Below, piece by piece: positions 35,133-45,046 of a stretch of DNA of 64,000 bases. The stretch comes from Marinobacterium zhoushanense (GTDB taxonomy: Bacteria; Pseudomonadota; Gammaproteobacteria; Pseudomonadales; Balneatricaceae). The DNA lies in NCBI RefSeq assembly GCF_014641945.1, contig NZ_BMIJ01000001.1, positions 186,001-250,000 of the forward strand. Direction: 5' to 3'. Within the stretch, counting starts at the first letter, position 1. Every line of letters begins with the position of its first letter. Both the position numbers and the translations under genes were made by a program. Below the pieces are notes generated by a model. The model was given only the letters and a program-made list of their open reading frames with translations, was not told the origin of the DNA and did no database searches.

Positions 35133-37130
35133 TCATGAGGGGTCTAAGGGTGTGACAGATTCTTCTTCGATATGTGCCCCGAACTGCTCGATAATCTGCT
35201 GTACCAGCGGATCATCCTTGAGCGCGGCGACCGCCTCCGCCTTTCGTTCCAGGCGTCGGCGAACGGAATATTGTGCCGGCGTTTCACGGGTCTGTGCCGC
35301 TTCCCGGTATTCGACCTGCAGCTGCGATCCCAAGCGGTTACTCAAGGCATCGGCAATACGGCTGCGCTGGGTTTCGTTCAACAGCGCATCCTGCTCGGCG
35401 CCGTAGTGGAAGCAGAGCATCGTTGCACTGACCTGCTCCAGCGACAAGGCACGAGCGAGACTATCGGTCATACCGGTCAAGCCGAGCTCAGACACCAGCG
35501 CAATCCAGTGCTCAGGAGCCAGCTCCTCCACTCGCTCCGGCATTGGCTGATAGGTTTCGCCGAACGGAACCGCACGGGGGGCAGCTAGCCCCCCGGCAAC
35601 CTGAGCCGAGATCGGCTGATCGGTGGCCGGACTCGCAGGCTCAGAAACGGCTGCCACCGCCTGTTGCGGGGCAGCTGCAGCTTCAGGCTTTTTTACCGGA
35701 GCGATCTCCTCGACAGGCGCAGCACCCGCGGGTGCCGCACCAACGGGTGCCGCATCATATTCATCCCAGGGAGGAGGTTCATCCATCGCCGGCGGCTCAT
35801 CCATTACCGGAGCCGAATAGCGCTCCTGCTGCATCGCAGGCGGCTTACGCGCCTCCTGCCGGATGGGTTCAGGCGCCGGCTGAGACGGTTCAGGCTGCTG
35901 GGTCGGCGCTGCGGGCGCAGGCATCGGTACGGAAGCTTCCGGCGCTGGTGCTTTCGGTGTCGGCGCAGCGGGTGCCGGGCTCGGCTTATCGGCTGGCGAG
36001 GGCGCACTCTGCTGAGACGGCGCCGGAACGGGCGAGGCTGCGGCGCCAGCGGGTCGAAACGCCAGCATGCGCAGCAGAATCATCTCCAGCCCCTCCCGGG
36101 CATGGGGTACAAACGGCAGATCCTTACGCCCCATGACCGCGATCTGGTAGTAGAGCTGGACATCTTCGGCACGCATTCTGGACGCGAGTTCACGCACCTG
36201 TTCGAGATCGCCCAAACTGTTATCGACCGCCTCCGGCACCGCCTGGGCCAAGGCGACACGGTGCAACAGGCTGATCAACTCGCCCAGCACACCGGCGTAA
36301 TCGGGCGAAAATCCGGCGAGTTCCGCACTGGCGGACAGCACCTCGGCACCGTCATGGCTGGCGATCGCCTCCAGTATCCGGTAGACCAGCCGCTGGTCGA
36401 TGGTGCCGAGCATCGCCCGCACATCGTTCTCGGTAACACTGCCGGCGCCAAACGCGATCGCCTGATCGGTCAAACTGAGCGCGTCGCGCATGGAGCCATC
36501 CGCCGAGCGCGCCAACAGCCACAACGCGGGCTCATCGAATGCAATTGTCTCTTCGCCAAGCACATGCTTGAGATGGTTGACGATGCGCTCAGGCACCAGG
36601 TTCTTCAGGTTGAACTGCAGACAGCGGGACAGAATGGTGACCGGCAACTTCTGCGGATCGGTCGTCGCGAGCAGGAATTTAACGTGTGGCGGCGGCTCCT
36701 CCAGCGTTTTCAGCAACGCGTTAAAGGAGTGGCTGGAGAGCATATGCACCTCGTCGATCAGGTACACCTTGAACCGGCCATGGGTCGGCGCATACTGCAC
36801 GTTCTCCAGCAGTTCACGCGTATCCTCCACCTTTGTCCGCGATGCCGCATCGACCTCGATCAGGTCGACGAACCGCCCCTCGGCAATTTCGCGACAGGCG
36901 GTACACTGGCCGCAGGGTTCGGAAGAGACCCCATGCTCGCAGTTAAGTGATTTGGCAAACAAGCGGGCAATCGATGTTTTTCCGACTCCGCGCGTCCCTG
37001 TGAACAAATAGGCATGATGGAGGCGGTCGTCATCCAGCGCATTGACCAGCGCCTTCAGAACATGCTCCTGCCCCACCATCTCCTGAAAACGGCGAGGCCG
37101 CCATTTCCGTGCCAAAACCTGATAGCTCAT
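35133..37130 (-). CDS. dnaX: DNA polymerase III subunits tau and gamma
   Basis: A 665-residue clamp-loader subunit (tau). Walker A is GTRGVGKTS (residues 45-53), a zinc module is [16 protein letters not shown], the DExx box is LIDEVHML, and sensor 1 is [11 protein letters not shown]. After about residue 365 comes a long proline/alanine linker, then the C-terminal tau domains that bind DnaB and polymerase. A slippery heptamer in the linker predicts a shorter gamma form of 482 residues by -1 frameshifting. First gene of dnaX-ybaB-recR. Confidence 0.97.
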   Translation of the reverse strand: MSYQVLARKWRPRRFQEMVGQEHVLKALVNALDDDRLHHAYLFTGTRGVGKTSIARLFAKSLNCEHGVSSEPCGQCTACREIAEGRFVDLIEVDAASRTKVEDTRELLENVQYAPTHGRFKVYLIDEVHMLSSHSFNALLKTLEEPPPHVKFLLATTDPQKLPVTILSRCLQFNLKNLVPERIVNHLKHVLGEETIAFDEPALWLLARSADGSMRDALSLTDQAIAFGAGSVTENDVRAMLGTIDQRLVYRILEAIASHDGAEVLSASAELAGFSPDYAGVLGELISLLHRVALAQAVPEAVDNSLGDLEQVRELASRMRAEDVQLYYQIAVMGRKDLPFVPHAREGLEMILLRMLAFRPAGAAASPVPAPSQQSAPSPADKPSPAPAAPTPKAPAPEASVPMPAPAAPTQQPEPSQPAPEPIRQEARKPPAMQQERYSAPVMDEPPAMDEPPPWDEYDAAPVGAAPAGAAPVEEIAPVKKPEAAAAPQQAVAAVSEPASPATDQPISAQVAGGLAAPRAVPFGETYQPMPERVEELAPEHWIALVSELGLTGMTDSLARALSLEQVSATMLCFHYGAEQDALLNETQRSRIADALSNRLGSQLQVEYREAAQTRETPAQYSVRRRLERKAEAVAALKDDPLVQQIIEQFGAHIEEESVTPLDPS
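35650..35710 (-). promoter_or_regulatory. dnaX programmed -1 frameshift signal
   Basis: On the minus strand an AGGAG (35710-35706) lies eleven bases upstream of the slippery heptamer A-AAA-AAG (35694-35688). A -1 slip leads to GCC then a TGA stop (35685-35683). A stem-loop GCTGCC-CCGC/GCGG-t-GGCAGC (35675-35650) begins twelve bases downstream. All three elements of the Escherichia coli dnaX signal are present. Confidence 0.85.
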
Positions 37131-37327
37131 TGTGCCTCGTGCTGCTTGCGTCTGATCTTATTGCAAGGCGCAGATATTAACATGACCCCAGCCCTGAGTC
37201 GTTAGCACCGCCTCCTGCTTTACTCCAGTACAACTGCGACTAATCTATAACTGACTCGGATTAACCTTTAATTTACGATGGTTTTCATTTAACGCCACAT
37301 GGAACGGGCCAACCCGGCGCACCCTAA

Positions 37328-38386
37328 ATGCAAGAACTGCAGCATGAATCGCTTCCCCTTGCGAGCTCACCGCAACTGCCATCGACTTCGCAAACACCCG
37401 AGTCCAGTGGCGAACTCAGGCGGCAGGACGAACTCTCGCCATTTACTCCGGAGGAGCTGATCAATAAGCTGGCAATCCCCACTTTTGCCATCAACGCAGA
37501 GCATGTCATCACCCACTGGAATCTGGCGCTAGCCCGTGCTTCGGGCCTGCCCGCCAAGCAGATGATTGGTACCCGGAACCAATGGATGCCCTTTTATTCC
37601 CACCAGCGTCCCACCATGGCTGACCTGATTGTGGATCACGCACCGCAGGCGATGCTGGACAAACACTATGCCGGTAAATATAGGCCTTCTGACCTGATTG
37701 AAGGCGCTTACGTGGCGGAGGATTTCTTTCCCGATATCGGCGATGCCGGCGAGTGGCTATCATTTACCGCTGCACCACTGCTGGATCGCGAGCAGAGGAT
37801 TGTCGGCGCCATTGAAACCCTGGTCGTCATTACCGAACGCAAATCCGCCGAGCAGGAGCTGAGACAGAGCGAGAGCCGCTACCGCCAGCTAAGCCAGATC
37901 GACGACCTGACCCAGCTGTTTAACGCTCGCCAACTGCGGCTGGAGATCAACCGCCAGATCAAGCTGTGCAAACGCTACGACCAACCGATGGCGCTGGTAA
38001 TGCTGGATCTGGACCGGTTCAAGGAGGTCAACGACCGTTGGGGGCACCTGTTTGGCGATGAGGTACTGAAGCGTTTTGCCGATATAATCCGCCACAACCT
38101 GCGCGCTTCCGACGATGGCTTCCGCTACGGTGGCGAGGAGTTCATCATCCTGATGCCGTTTATCGACGAACTGGCGGCATTGCGGGCTAGCAAGCGTATC
38201 CATGAGGCGTTTTGCGGGACAGCATTCAAAACCAGCGATGGCTCGCAGATCCATCTAACCGTCAGCGGCGGCGTCACCCGACTGCGACCGGATGACGACT
38301 ACGACAGTCTACTCAAGCGCGCAGACACAACGCTATATGAAGCCAAACACAGTGGGCGCAATCGGATTCTATTGAGCAGAGACTGA
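37328..38386 (+). CDS. PAS-GGDEF diguanylate cyclase
   Basis: A 352-residue soluble protein. A variable N-terminus is followed by a PAS domain (residues about 40-175, ending ETLVVITERKSAEQELRQSE) and a GGDEF domain from about residue 190. The active-site motif is GGEEF, and the inhibitory site RASD sits exactly five residues before it, so product inhibition by c-di-GMP is expected. No membrane segment is present, so the signal is cytoplasmic. No clear ribosome site precedes the ATG. Single gene; divergent from dnaX. Confidence 0.9.
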   Translation: MQELQHESLPLASSPQLPSTSQTPESSGELRRQDELSPFTPEELINKLAIPTFAINAEHVITHWNLALARASGLPAKQMIGTRNQWMPFYSHQRPTMADLIVDHAPQAMLDKHYAGKYRPSDLIEGAYVAEDFFPDIGDAGEWLSFTAAPLLDREQRIVGAIETLVVITERKSAEQELRQSESRYRQLSQIDDLTQLFNARQLRLEINRQIKLCKRYDQPMALVMLDLDRFKEVNDRWGHLFGDEVLKRFADIIRHNLRASDDGFRYGGEEFIILMPFIDELAALRASKRIHEAFCGTAFKTSDGSQIHLTVSGGVTRLRPDDDYDSLLKRADTTLYEAKHSGRNRILLSRD

Positions 38387-38412
38387 AACGCCGCGAACCC
38401 GATAACCCAGCA

Positions 38413-39216
38413 TTATTTAAGCGCTTCCTTCATCTGCTGAAGCACACTTTCCAGTGCCCGTAACGGCTGCGCACCGCCAATCGGCACCAGCTCGCCGCTG
38501 GCGTTGTGGCGCAGGAAGCTGCCGGGCGTCCCGGTTACACCGGCTTGCATGCCGTTCGCCATCTGCTGCTCCACTCTGGCCTTGAACTGCTCGCTGTCGA
38601 GGCAGGGTTTGAAAGCATCCTCATCCAACCCGATCTCAGCTGCCAGAGGCACCAGTTGAGACAGCGGGAAGCCCTTGCCATTGGAGCGGGTGCGCTCGAA
38701 GATCAGATCGCTATAGCGCCAGAACGCCTCGCCGCCGCCCAGAAAGCCCGCGCACTCGGCTGCCTCAGCCTGTTTCTGCGCACCCGGGTTATGGAAGTTC
38801 AGCGGGAAATGGCGATACACCCAGTTCACATCCGGATTACGTTCCATAAACTGCAACACCGTTGCATGGAAGCGCTTGCAGTAGGGGCATTCGTAGTCGG
38901 AGTACTCGATCAATGTAAACGGGGCATCCGTAGCACCGCGCACATACTCGGACGCAGGGTCTACCGGCGCAACGTTCTGGATCTTCTCCTCACGCGCCCT
39001 GCGCTCCTGTTCCGCCCGCGCCTGGTTCTGTTTTTGGATGAACTGCACAATCCCATTCTCGATGCGCTGCTGAAACGCCTCGCTGTTGACGTACTCCTGG
39101 ATCTTCTGGTCGATCAGTTTATCGATATCGGGCTGATCCGACTCGGCAGCAATGACTGCGCTGGCGAACACAAACAATACAAGACCAACCAGCCCCGTCG
39201 ACAAAGATAACTTCAT
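38413..39216 (-). CDS. DsbA-family thioredoxin-fold protein, secreted
   Basis: A 267-residue protein with signal peptide (cleaved after VIAA, about residue 24) and a thioredoxin fold. The redox motif CPYC lies in EYSDYECPYCKRFH, with the cis-proline loop in GVTGTPGSFLRHNASGE. A charged helical N-terminal region (residues 30-85) resembles the Com1/DsbA-like group with a dimerisation segment. It probably oxidises or isomerises disulfides in the periplasm. No dsbB is nearby. Confidence 0.88.
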   Translation of the reverse strand: MKLSLSTGLVGLVLFVFASAVIAAESDQPDIDKLIDQKIQEYVNSEAFQQRIENGIVQFIQKQNQARAEQERRAREEKIQNVAPVDPASEYVRGATDAPFTLIEYSDYECPYCKRFHATVLQFMERNPDVNWVYRHFPLNFHNPGAQKQAEAAECAGFLGGGEAFWRYSDLIFERTRSNGKGFPLSQLVPLAAEIGLDEDAFKPCLDSEQFKARVEQQMANGMQAGVTGTPGSFLRHNASGELVPIGGAQPLRALESVLQQMKEALK

Positions 39217-39341
39217 CTGTTACTCCCCCAAAAACGACTGACAGCAGACCAGGCCAGTAGCAACCCGGTAGCTGTCAGCATAGCCTGTCGCCGGCGTTTA
39301 GTGCTTCAATCGAGATCGACTCGCGGCTGACACTCCGAACA

Positions 39342-39884
39342 TTAGCGACCGTAAGTCACCTCGACGCTTGCCTGGTCCAGCGCTTTGCCACGCACGAAAT
39401 AGCCAACCATAGCCGCTGGCGCGTTGGCATCGAGAGCAAGCGTCTCTTCAGAAAGCGCGTAAACCGTGAACGTGTAACGGTGATCTCCATGGCCAATCGG
39501 CGGACAGGCACCACCATAACCGGAAACGCCGAAATCGGTGCGTCCCTCGATTGCGCCCGGGGGGAGCATCCCTTCGCCGCTTGCACCGGTCTCAACCCTG
39601 GTAACGTTGGCTGGAATATTGAACACCGTCCAGTGCCACCAGCCAGAACCCGTGGGGGCGTCCGGATCATAGGCCATGATGGCGAAGCTCTTGGTTCCCT
39701 CCGGCGCACCCGACCACTCCAACTCCGGCGAGATGTTCTCACCCTCACATCCGAAGCCGTTGAAGACCTGCGCCATCGCCATCATCTGTCCCGGCTGCAG
39801 ATCTGCCGACCTAACTGTCATCTCCGCGTGTGCGGCAGTGGCGAAGCAAACACTGGTGGCTAGAATCGCAGTAATTAAACGCAT
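39342..39884 (-). CDS. YbhB/YbcL family (PEBP-like) periplasmic protein
   Basis: A 180-residue protein with signal peptide (ending AHA) and phosphatidylethanolamine-binding-protein fold. Typical motifs are NISPELEWSGAPEGTKSFAIMAYDPDAPTGSGWWHWTVFNIP and GYGGACPPIGHGDHRYTFTVYAL. Function in bacteria is unclear. It stands alone. Confidence 0.9.
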   Translation of the reverse strand: MRLITAILATSVCFATAAHAEMTVRSADLQPGQMMAMAQVFNGFGCEGENISPELEWSGAPEGTKSFAIMAYDPDAPTGSGWWHWTVFNIPANVTRVETGASGEGMLPPGAIEGRTDFGVSGYGGACPPIGHGDHRYTFTVYALSEETLALDANAPAAMVGYFVRGKALDQASVEVTYGR

Positions 39885-40036
39885 GATGACCTCCCTGTTG
39901 TTGATGATTCCAATAAGACTAGCGCTATAGGGAGAGTGGCACCAACTCCTAGCGGCCCGCTGCCAGACGGATGCAGCCTCAAGGTTGTCACCGGCCCGGC
40001 CTCTTTCAATAGTCGAGGCGGTGTCAGAAGGGTGAC

Positions 40037-40561
40037 TTAATCCAGCCGCCTGAGGTTTTGGGTGTATTCGCGCCCCTTCTCGACGTAATGCTCGGCATTT
40101 GCCTTCAGGTTGGCGATCATCTCCTCGCTGAGCCGGCGCACCGCCTTTGCCGGTGCGCCGAGTATAAGCGAGTTGTCTTCGAACACCTTACCCTCGGTGA
40201 CCACTGCCCCAGCGCCCACCAGGCAGTTGTTACCGATCACAGCACCATTCAGCACCACCGCTTGGATACCGATAAGCGCGCCATCGCCGACGGTACAGCC
40301 GTGCAGCATCGCTTGGTGGCCGATGGTAACGCCCGCTCCAACCTTCAACGCAAATCCCGGGTCAGTATGCAGAACCGCCCCCTCCTGCACGTTGCTGTGG
40401 CGCCCGATCGATATCGGCTCGTTGTCGCCGCGCAACACCGCTTGCGGCCAGACACTCACCCCTGTGGCGAGTTCAACACTGCCGATTACCGTCGCCTGTT
40501 CCGCGACAAAGCAGTCTTCAGCGATCTGCGGCACCCGCTTGGCCAGCGCATAAATAGCCAT
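40037..40561 (-). CDS. Gamma-carbonic-anhydrase-like hexapeptide protein (YrdA family)
   Basis: A 174-residue left-handed beta-helix protein with hexapeptide repeats (EDCFVAEQATVIGSVELATGVSVWPQAVLRGD, VLNGAVIGNNCLVGAGAVVTEG). Three possible metal-ligand histidines occur in VLHTDPG, TIGHQAM and MLHGCTV. The ATG at 40561 with upstream GGGAG begins the typical N-terminus; the frame extension to 40795 reads through the terminator and aldehyde dehydrogenase end. Carbonic anhydrase activity is often absent in this family. Confidence 0.9.
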   Translation of the reverse strand: MAIYALAKRVPQIAEDCFVAEQATVIGSVELATGVSVWPQAVLRGDNEPISIGRHSNVQEGAVLHTDPGFALKVGAGVTIGHQAMLHGCTVGDGALIGIQAVVLNGAVIGNNCLVGAGAVVTEGKVFEDNSLILGAPAKAVRRLSEEMIANLKANAEHYVEKGREYTQNLRRLD

Positions 40562-40580
40562 TTCGCCTATCTCCCAAAAT

Positions 40581-40616
40581 AAAAAAACCAAGGGGTGCCA
40601 GCCGGCACCTCCTGGG
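40581..40616 (-). terminator. Rho-independent terminator of the aldehyde dehydrogenase operon
   Basis: On the minus strand the arms GGTGCC and GGCACC around a four-base loop, extended by imperfect pairing, are followed by seven T residues. It lies just upstream of the carbonic-anhydrase-like gene. Confidence 0.72.
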
Positions 40617-40644
40617 TGATTATACGGCAGCGATTTAAGGAGAT

Positions 40645-42069
40645 TCAGCCACGGTGAATCTTCAGGGTCTGGATCGACGTGCACTCCTCCAGCCCGTAAC
40701 GCCCGAACTCGACACCGAAGCCGGACTCCTTGATACCACCGAAGGGCGCATCCGGCTGGATGCCGCCATGGCCGTTGATCCAGACCGTACCGCACTCGAG
40801 CTGACGCGCCACGCTCTCAGCCGCCCCCACATCGGAGCCCCAGACCGAACCGCCCAGGCCATTGGGACTGTCGTTGGCCATCCTCACTGCCTCATCGACT
40901 GTGGCATATTGGATCACCGGCAAAACCGGGCCAAACTGCTCGCTATCAACCAGAGCGTTGCCGTTGCTAAGCCCGGCAACAATAGTGGGCTGGAAGAAGA
41001 ATCCGTCACCGGGTAAGCGCTCGCCACCGGCGAGTATCTGCCCACCCTCTTCGCGGGATCTGGCCACCAGATCTTCGACGACCTTCAATTGCGCTTCGTT
41101 TTGCAAAGGTCCCAGTTCGGTGCCGTCCTCAAACCCGTTACCGACCTTCACCTGCTTCGCCAGCACGGCCAGCCTCCGGCATAGGTCGTCATACAAACTC
41201 TCGTGCACGTACAGCCGCTTAAGACAGGCACAGGTTTGACCGTTGTTGTGGAAGGCGGCAGCGAAGATCTCGGCTGCCAGCTTATCCAGATCCGCATCAG
41301 GCAACACGATGGCGGCATCGTTACCGCCTAGCTCCAGCACCATACGCTTCAGGCTTGCAGCCGCCGATGCCATGATCCGCTTGCCGGTATGCGTGGAACC
41401 GGTGAATACGATCTTCTGCACACTGTCCGAGGATGCCAGCGCCTGCCCCACATCACCTCGACCGACAACGATATTGAGTACCCCCGGCGGTAACACGGTA
41501 TTGGCCAACTCGACGAAACGAGCGGTCGCCAGCGGTGTGTTCTCGGACGGTTTGATTACCACGGTATTACCGACCCGAATAGCCGAGATTACGTGCCAGA
41601 TCGCGATCAGCAGCGGCCAGTTCCATGGTGTGACCGAGGCCACGACACCTAGCGGCTTGCGGGTGACGGCGACATACGCTGTCTCGTCATCCTGAATCAC
41701 CTCCTCCGCCAAGTCGATATCCGCGGTGACATGGGACCAGCCCGCCGAGCCCATCACCTCCATGGTGGCCCCGACCCCGCCCAAGCCCGCCACCGGCTTG
41801 CCGGTCTCGAGGGTGATCAGCTTGATCAACTCTTCACTGTTCTCTTCTATACAGGCCGCGACCTGGTGGATCAGCGCCTTGCGCTCGCTGTCGGGCCGGA
41901 CACCCCAGGTTTTAAACGCCGTCTTGGCGGCTGCAACCGCTTGCTGCACATGGGCTTCGTTGGCCAGGGCACAGGTCGCAAACACCTGCCCCGTGGCCGG
42001 ATTGATCACCTCAAGCCTGTCGCTGCTGTCAACCGCCTCACCGTTAATGGTCATCGGATAATGGTTCAT
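40645..42069 (-). CDS. NAD(P)-dependent aldehyde dehydrogenase
   Basis: A 474-residue aldehyde dehydrogenase. The active site includes LELGGNDAAIV (general base glutamate) and NNGQTCACLKRLYV (catalytic cysteine); the coenzyme fold has FTGSTHTGKRI and VTPWNWPLLIAIWHVISAIRVGNTVVIKPSE. I use the ATG at 42069, preceded by GGAG. It lies 44 bases after the TPP enzyme gene on the same strand; together they would convert a 2-oxo acid to an aldehyde and then to an acid. The substrate is unknown. Confidence 0.93.
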   Translation of the reverse strand: MNHYPMTINGEAVDSSDRLEVINPATGQVFATCALANEAHVQQAVAAAKTAFKTWGVRPDSERKALIHQVAACIEENSEELIKLITLETGKPVAGLGGVGATMEVMGSAGWSHVTADIDLAEEVIQDDETAYVAVTRKPLGVVASVTPWNWPLLIAIWHVISAIRVGNTVVIKPSENTPLATARFVELANTVLPPGVLNIVVGRGDVGQALASSDSVQKIVFTGSTHTGKRIMASAAASLKRMVLELGGNDAAIVLPDADLDKLAAEIFAAAFHNNGQTCACLKRLYVHESLYDDLCRRLAVLAKQVKVGNGFEDGTELGPLQNEAQLKVVEDLVARSREEGGQILAGGERLPGDGFFFQPTIVAGLSNGNALVDSEQFGPVLPVIQYATVDEAVRMANDSPNGLGGSVWGSDVGAAESVARQLECGTVWINGHGGIQPDAPFGGIKESGFGVEFGRYGLEECTSIQTLKIHRG

Positions 42070-42112
42070 ACTCTTCTCCACTTTTATTCTTTACAGGGCT
42101 GGCTCTCGGTAA

Positions 42113-43765
42113 TCAAAGCGCGCTTTTGGGATGGATAAACTCCCAGGCAGAGGCTTCTGCCCCTCGTTCACAGACAATCTCGATCAGACAAGGCTGGTTC
42201 AGCGCGATACATTTTTCCAATACCGGCTTCAGCTGTTCCGGCGTATGAACGCGATAACCGGCAGCCCCAAAGCTCTCGGCAAACTTGACGAAATCCGGAG
42301 TCGCCAGCTCGGAGCCCGAGTAGCGCGCCCCATAACCCAACGCCTGATCCCGACGCACATTGCCGTAAGAGTTGTTGTTGACGATGATGGTCACCAGGCC
42401 GATATTGAACTCGACGGCGGTCATCAGCTCCTGGGCACCGAACATGAAACCGCCGTCGCCGCAGACCGACACCACCGCCTTGTCCGGGTTGGCCACCTTG
42501 ACCCCGAGCGCGGTGGGAAAACCGAAACCGAGGGTGCCCTGGTAGCCGCTGTCGATGAAGGTACGCGGAGCATAAACCGGCAGGCCGCCGATCCAGGTGG
42601 CAAAGCCCATTTGCGACAGCTCGGGTACATAGAACCCATCGCGCGGTAGTACGTCGCGAATCACGCTCAGATAGGACAGCTGTGGCTGAACCTTCTGAAT
42701 CGCCCTCCAGGCCACAACTTTGGCCGTCGCGATATCATCCAGCCACGCCGGATCGGGATTCATCCGCCCCTGCAACTGATCATAGAGCGCGCGACATACC
42801 GCGGCCGAATCGCCAACCAAACCCAGATCGGGGGCAAAGATCTCCATCTGCGCCGGATCGATATCGATGCGGATCAGTTTCGGTCCCCGGCTAGGCTTCT
42901 GCTCATACTGCATGTAGTTGCCCCAACGCATATAGGGCATCTCCAGCCGCGAGCCGATGCCGATCAGCAGATCGCAATCGTCCCACAGCTGTCTTGCCGC
43001 CACCGGCCCCATGCCCAGCGGATGATCTTCGGACACGACTCCACGGCCACTGCGAAAACCGGTTACCGGCGCGTTCAGCAGCTCGGCCAGTGCGCCCACC
43101 TCTTCGGCTGCATGCAGTGCACCCGCGCCACACATGATCATCGGTTTGCGCGCCCTGGCGATCAGTTCGGCGGCCGCCTTGAGTGCATCCAGATTCAACT
43201 CGGGTCCGGCCTCTGCTGCCGGCTTCGGGTCCAGTGCCTCGAACTCGTCTACCGCGGCCATGGTGTCCCAGCACATCTCAATGCTCACCGGCCCTGGACG
43301 ACCGCTGCGGGCAGTTTCGTAGGCCTGGTTTACTATGGCGGAGGTTTGCTGGGGGTTATCGATGGTGAAGGCGTCCTTGATGATCGACTTCAGCGTACCG
43401 GCCTGATCCTTAAGCTCATGCAGATGACCACGCCCCCTGCCGACAAAGCTGGTCGGCACCTGGCCGGTCAGACCGACGATAGGGCTACAGTTACCCATCG
43501 CCGTACACAGAGCTGCCGCGGTATTCAGGACCCCCGGCCCGGGCACGACAGCAAAAGTACCAGTCTTGCCGCTGGATTTCGCATAGCCCATGGCCATATA
43601 AGCCGCACTCTGCTCGTGACGCGGCACGATCAGGTTGAGCTTCTGTTTGTAGATTCCGTCGAACAGCGGATAGATCTGGGCACCGGGAATGCCAAAAATG
43701 GTATCAACACCGTTGGCAATAACGGAATCGATAATGGCCTCACCGCCTGTTATTTTTTTCATCAC
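42113..43765 (-). CDS. Thiamine-pyrophosphate-dependent 2-oxoacid decarboxylase-like enzyme
   Basis: A 550-residue member of the acetolactate synthase/benzoylformate decarboxylase superfamily. The catalytic glutamate region is PRHEQSAAYMAMGYA, the TPP motif begins GDGGFMFGAQELMTAVEFN and ends NNNSYGN, and a central FAD/nucleotide-type domain is present. No small regulatory subunit (IlvH) gene is close, and the partner is an aldehyde dehydrogenase, so acetolactate synthesis is less likely than decarboxylation of a 2-oxo acid. Transcribed divergently from a LysR-type gene that probably controls it. Confidence 0.85.
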   Translation of the reverse strand: MMKKITGGEAIIDSVIANGVDTIFGIPGAQIYPLFDGIYKQKLNLIVPRHEQSAAYMAMGYAKSSGKTGTFAVVPGPGVLNTAAALCTAMGNCSPIVGLTGQVPTSFVGRGRGHLHELKDQAGTLKSIIKDAFTIDNPQQTSAIVNQAYETARSGRPGPVSIEMCWDTMAAVDEFEALDPKPAAEAGPELNLDALKAAAELIARARKPMIMCGAGALHAAEEVGALAELLNAPVTGFRSGRGVVSEDHPLGMGPVAARQLWDDCDLLIGIGSRLEMPYMRWGNYMQYEQKPSRGPKLIRIDIDPAQMEIFAPDLGLVGDSAAVCRALYDQLQGRMNPDPAWLDDIATAKVVAWRAIQKVQPQLSYLSVIRDVLPRDGFYVPELSQMGFATWIGGLPVYAPRTFIDSGYQGTLGFGFPTALGVKVANPDKAVVSVCGDGGFMFGAQELMTAVEFNIGLVTIIVNNNSYGNVRRDQALGYGARYSGSELATPDFVKFAESFGAAGYRVHTPEQLKPVLEKCIALNQPCLIEIVCERGAEASAWEFIHPKSAL

Positions 43766-43848
43766 ACACCAACACGCCTCACATATTAACTGCGAGCGAT
43801 AATAGAGAGCGGTTACAAAGCCAGGAAGTATCGTTTCGCTGCATCGGG

Positions 43849-43866
43849 TATAATCAAAATGTTATA
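43849..43866. promoter_or_regulatory. Candidate LysR-type operator between TPP enzyme and LysR gene
   Basis: TATAA-tcaaaatg-TTATA is a perfect dyad about 31 bases before the LysR start codon and 84 before the TPP enzyme start, a normal place for a LysR-type binding site. Its left arm could also act as a -10 element. Confidence 0.45.
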
Positions 43867-43896
43867 GACTCGGAAAAAACCATTTGAGAGCCCCTG

Positions 43897-44829
43897 ATGA
43901 ACATCAAGCAGCTGAAGTTTTTTCTAAGCATCGCCGAGCACGGCAGTATCGCCGCAGCTGCGAGAACGCTGGACGTGGCACAGCCTGCATTGAGCATCCA
44001 GATCTCTAAACTGGAGCATGAGGTGGGTGCCGACCTGTTCACCCGCGGGCACGGTGGTGTGCAGCTGACCGATGCCGGCGAACTGTTTCATTTCCACGCC
44101 GCCTCGGTGGTGCAGCAGATGGAGCAGGCGTTGGGTGAAATTTCAGACCTGAACAGGAGCATTCAGGGCACCTTTGTCGTGGCCATGAACCAGGCCACAG
44201 ACAATATCCTCGCCCTGCCGCTGTTCAAAGCCCTGGAGAAAAAATACCCTGGTGTCGATCTCGACCTAAGAACCGGACTGTCATACGACGTCAAAAAACT
44301 TTTATCCAGCGGTGAAGCCGACTTGGCGATCATTTACGAGGATGGGCAAAAGGATCCGGACATAATCAAATACCCGCTGATTAAAGAAAATCTATTCTTT
44401 GTCTGCAAACCGGGAACGCTAAATCAGCAGGGAAAGGAGATCGATTTTGCTGCCCTGGTGGATCATGAAATCGTGATGACCTCGGAGAAGGAGTCACTGG
44501 GTTACATAACCGCGCGATACGAAAAGTCCACGGGGATCAGCCTGCGCAAGAAGCGCCCCTACGGCCAACTGCTCACCGGGCTGAGATTTTCCGCTCAGGG
44601 ACTGTGCAACATTATTCTGCCCTCATCCGCGTTCTATCATCTAGAGGAGAGAGGTGAGGTGCAGGGCTTCAAAATCGTCAATCCCGAGGTACTGCGCGAT
44701 GTCTACCTGGCCGTCGATGCCAGGAAACCGCTTCGCCTTCGAACCATCAAAATGATGGAGGTGATCCGGGAGTGCGTACAGCAGGAGAACTTGGTCCAGC
44801 ACTGGATCGGCACGCCGATCAATCGTTAG
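43897..44829 (+). CDS. LysR-family transcriptional regulator
   Basis: A 310-residue LysR-type regulator. The HTH (KQLKFFLSIAEHGSIAAAARTLDVAQPALSIQISKLEHEVGADLFTRG) occupies residues 3-50 and the rest is the periplasmic-binding-protein-like effector domain. It is divergent from the TPP decarboxylase and aldehyde dehydrogenase genes with a 131-base shared region, so they are the most likely targets. Effector unknown. Confidence 0.93.
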   Translation: MNIKQLKFFLSIAEHGSIAAAARTLDVAQPALSIQISKLEHEVGADLFTRGHGGVQLTDAGELFHFHAASVVQQMEQALGEISDLNRSIQGTFVVAMNQATDNILALPLFKALEKKYPGVDLDLRTGLSYDVKKLLSSGEADLAIIYEDGQKDPDIIKYPLIKENLFFVCKPGTLNQQGKEIDFAALVDHEIVMTSEKESLGYITARYEKSTGISLRKKRPYGQLLTGLRFSAQGLCNIILPSSAFYHLEERGEVQGFKIVNPEVLRDVYLAVDARKPLRLRTIKMMEVIRECVQQENLVQHWIGTPINR

Positions 44830-44872
44830 ACAGGATAAGGAACAAGATGGGGAGTAACCAAGGGAAACTGGG

Positions 44873-44983
44873 GGTGGCCCCACCAGCCTACATCCCGGCA
44901 CACGAGTCGACCGCTGTGGCTGCTCCCTTCCGGGCCTGACCAGGTTCACGGTGTATCGTTGCGAGAGGACCGGCAGAGCCACC
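44873..44983 (-). ncRNA. ffs: 4.5S RNA, signal recognition particle RNA
   Basis: A 111-base RNA gene on the minus strand. Complementary ends (GGTGGC...GCCACC), the conserved apical domain with CAGGCCCGGAAGGGAGCAGCC (GGAA tetraloop and the asymmetric internal loop bound by Ffh), and GTGCCGGGATGTAGGCTGG near the 3' end match the bacterial small SRP RNA. It guides membrane protein targeting with Ffh. Confidence 0.96.
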
Positions 44984-45046
44984 ATAACGTGGCTTTCGCC
45001 CTGTTCCGGAAAGGCGCAAGAGCCTTGTAAATCGGAACAGGCGCGC

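Noticed and set aside
42113..43765. Naming the TPP enzyme ilvB or sulfoacetaldehyde acetyltransferase
   Set aside because: No ilvH-like small subunit and no taurine or sulfoacetate genes nearby; only the superfamily is supported.
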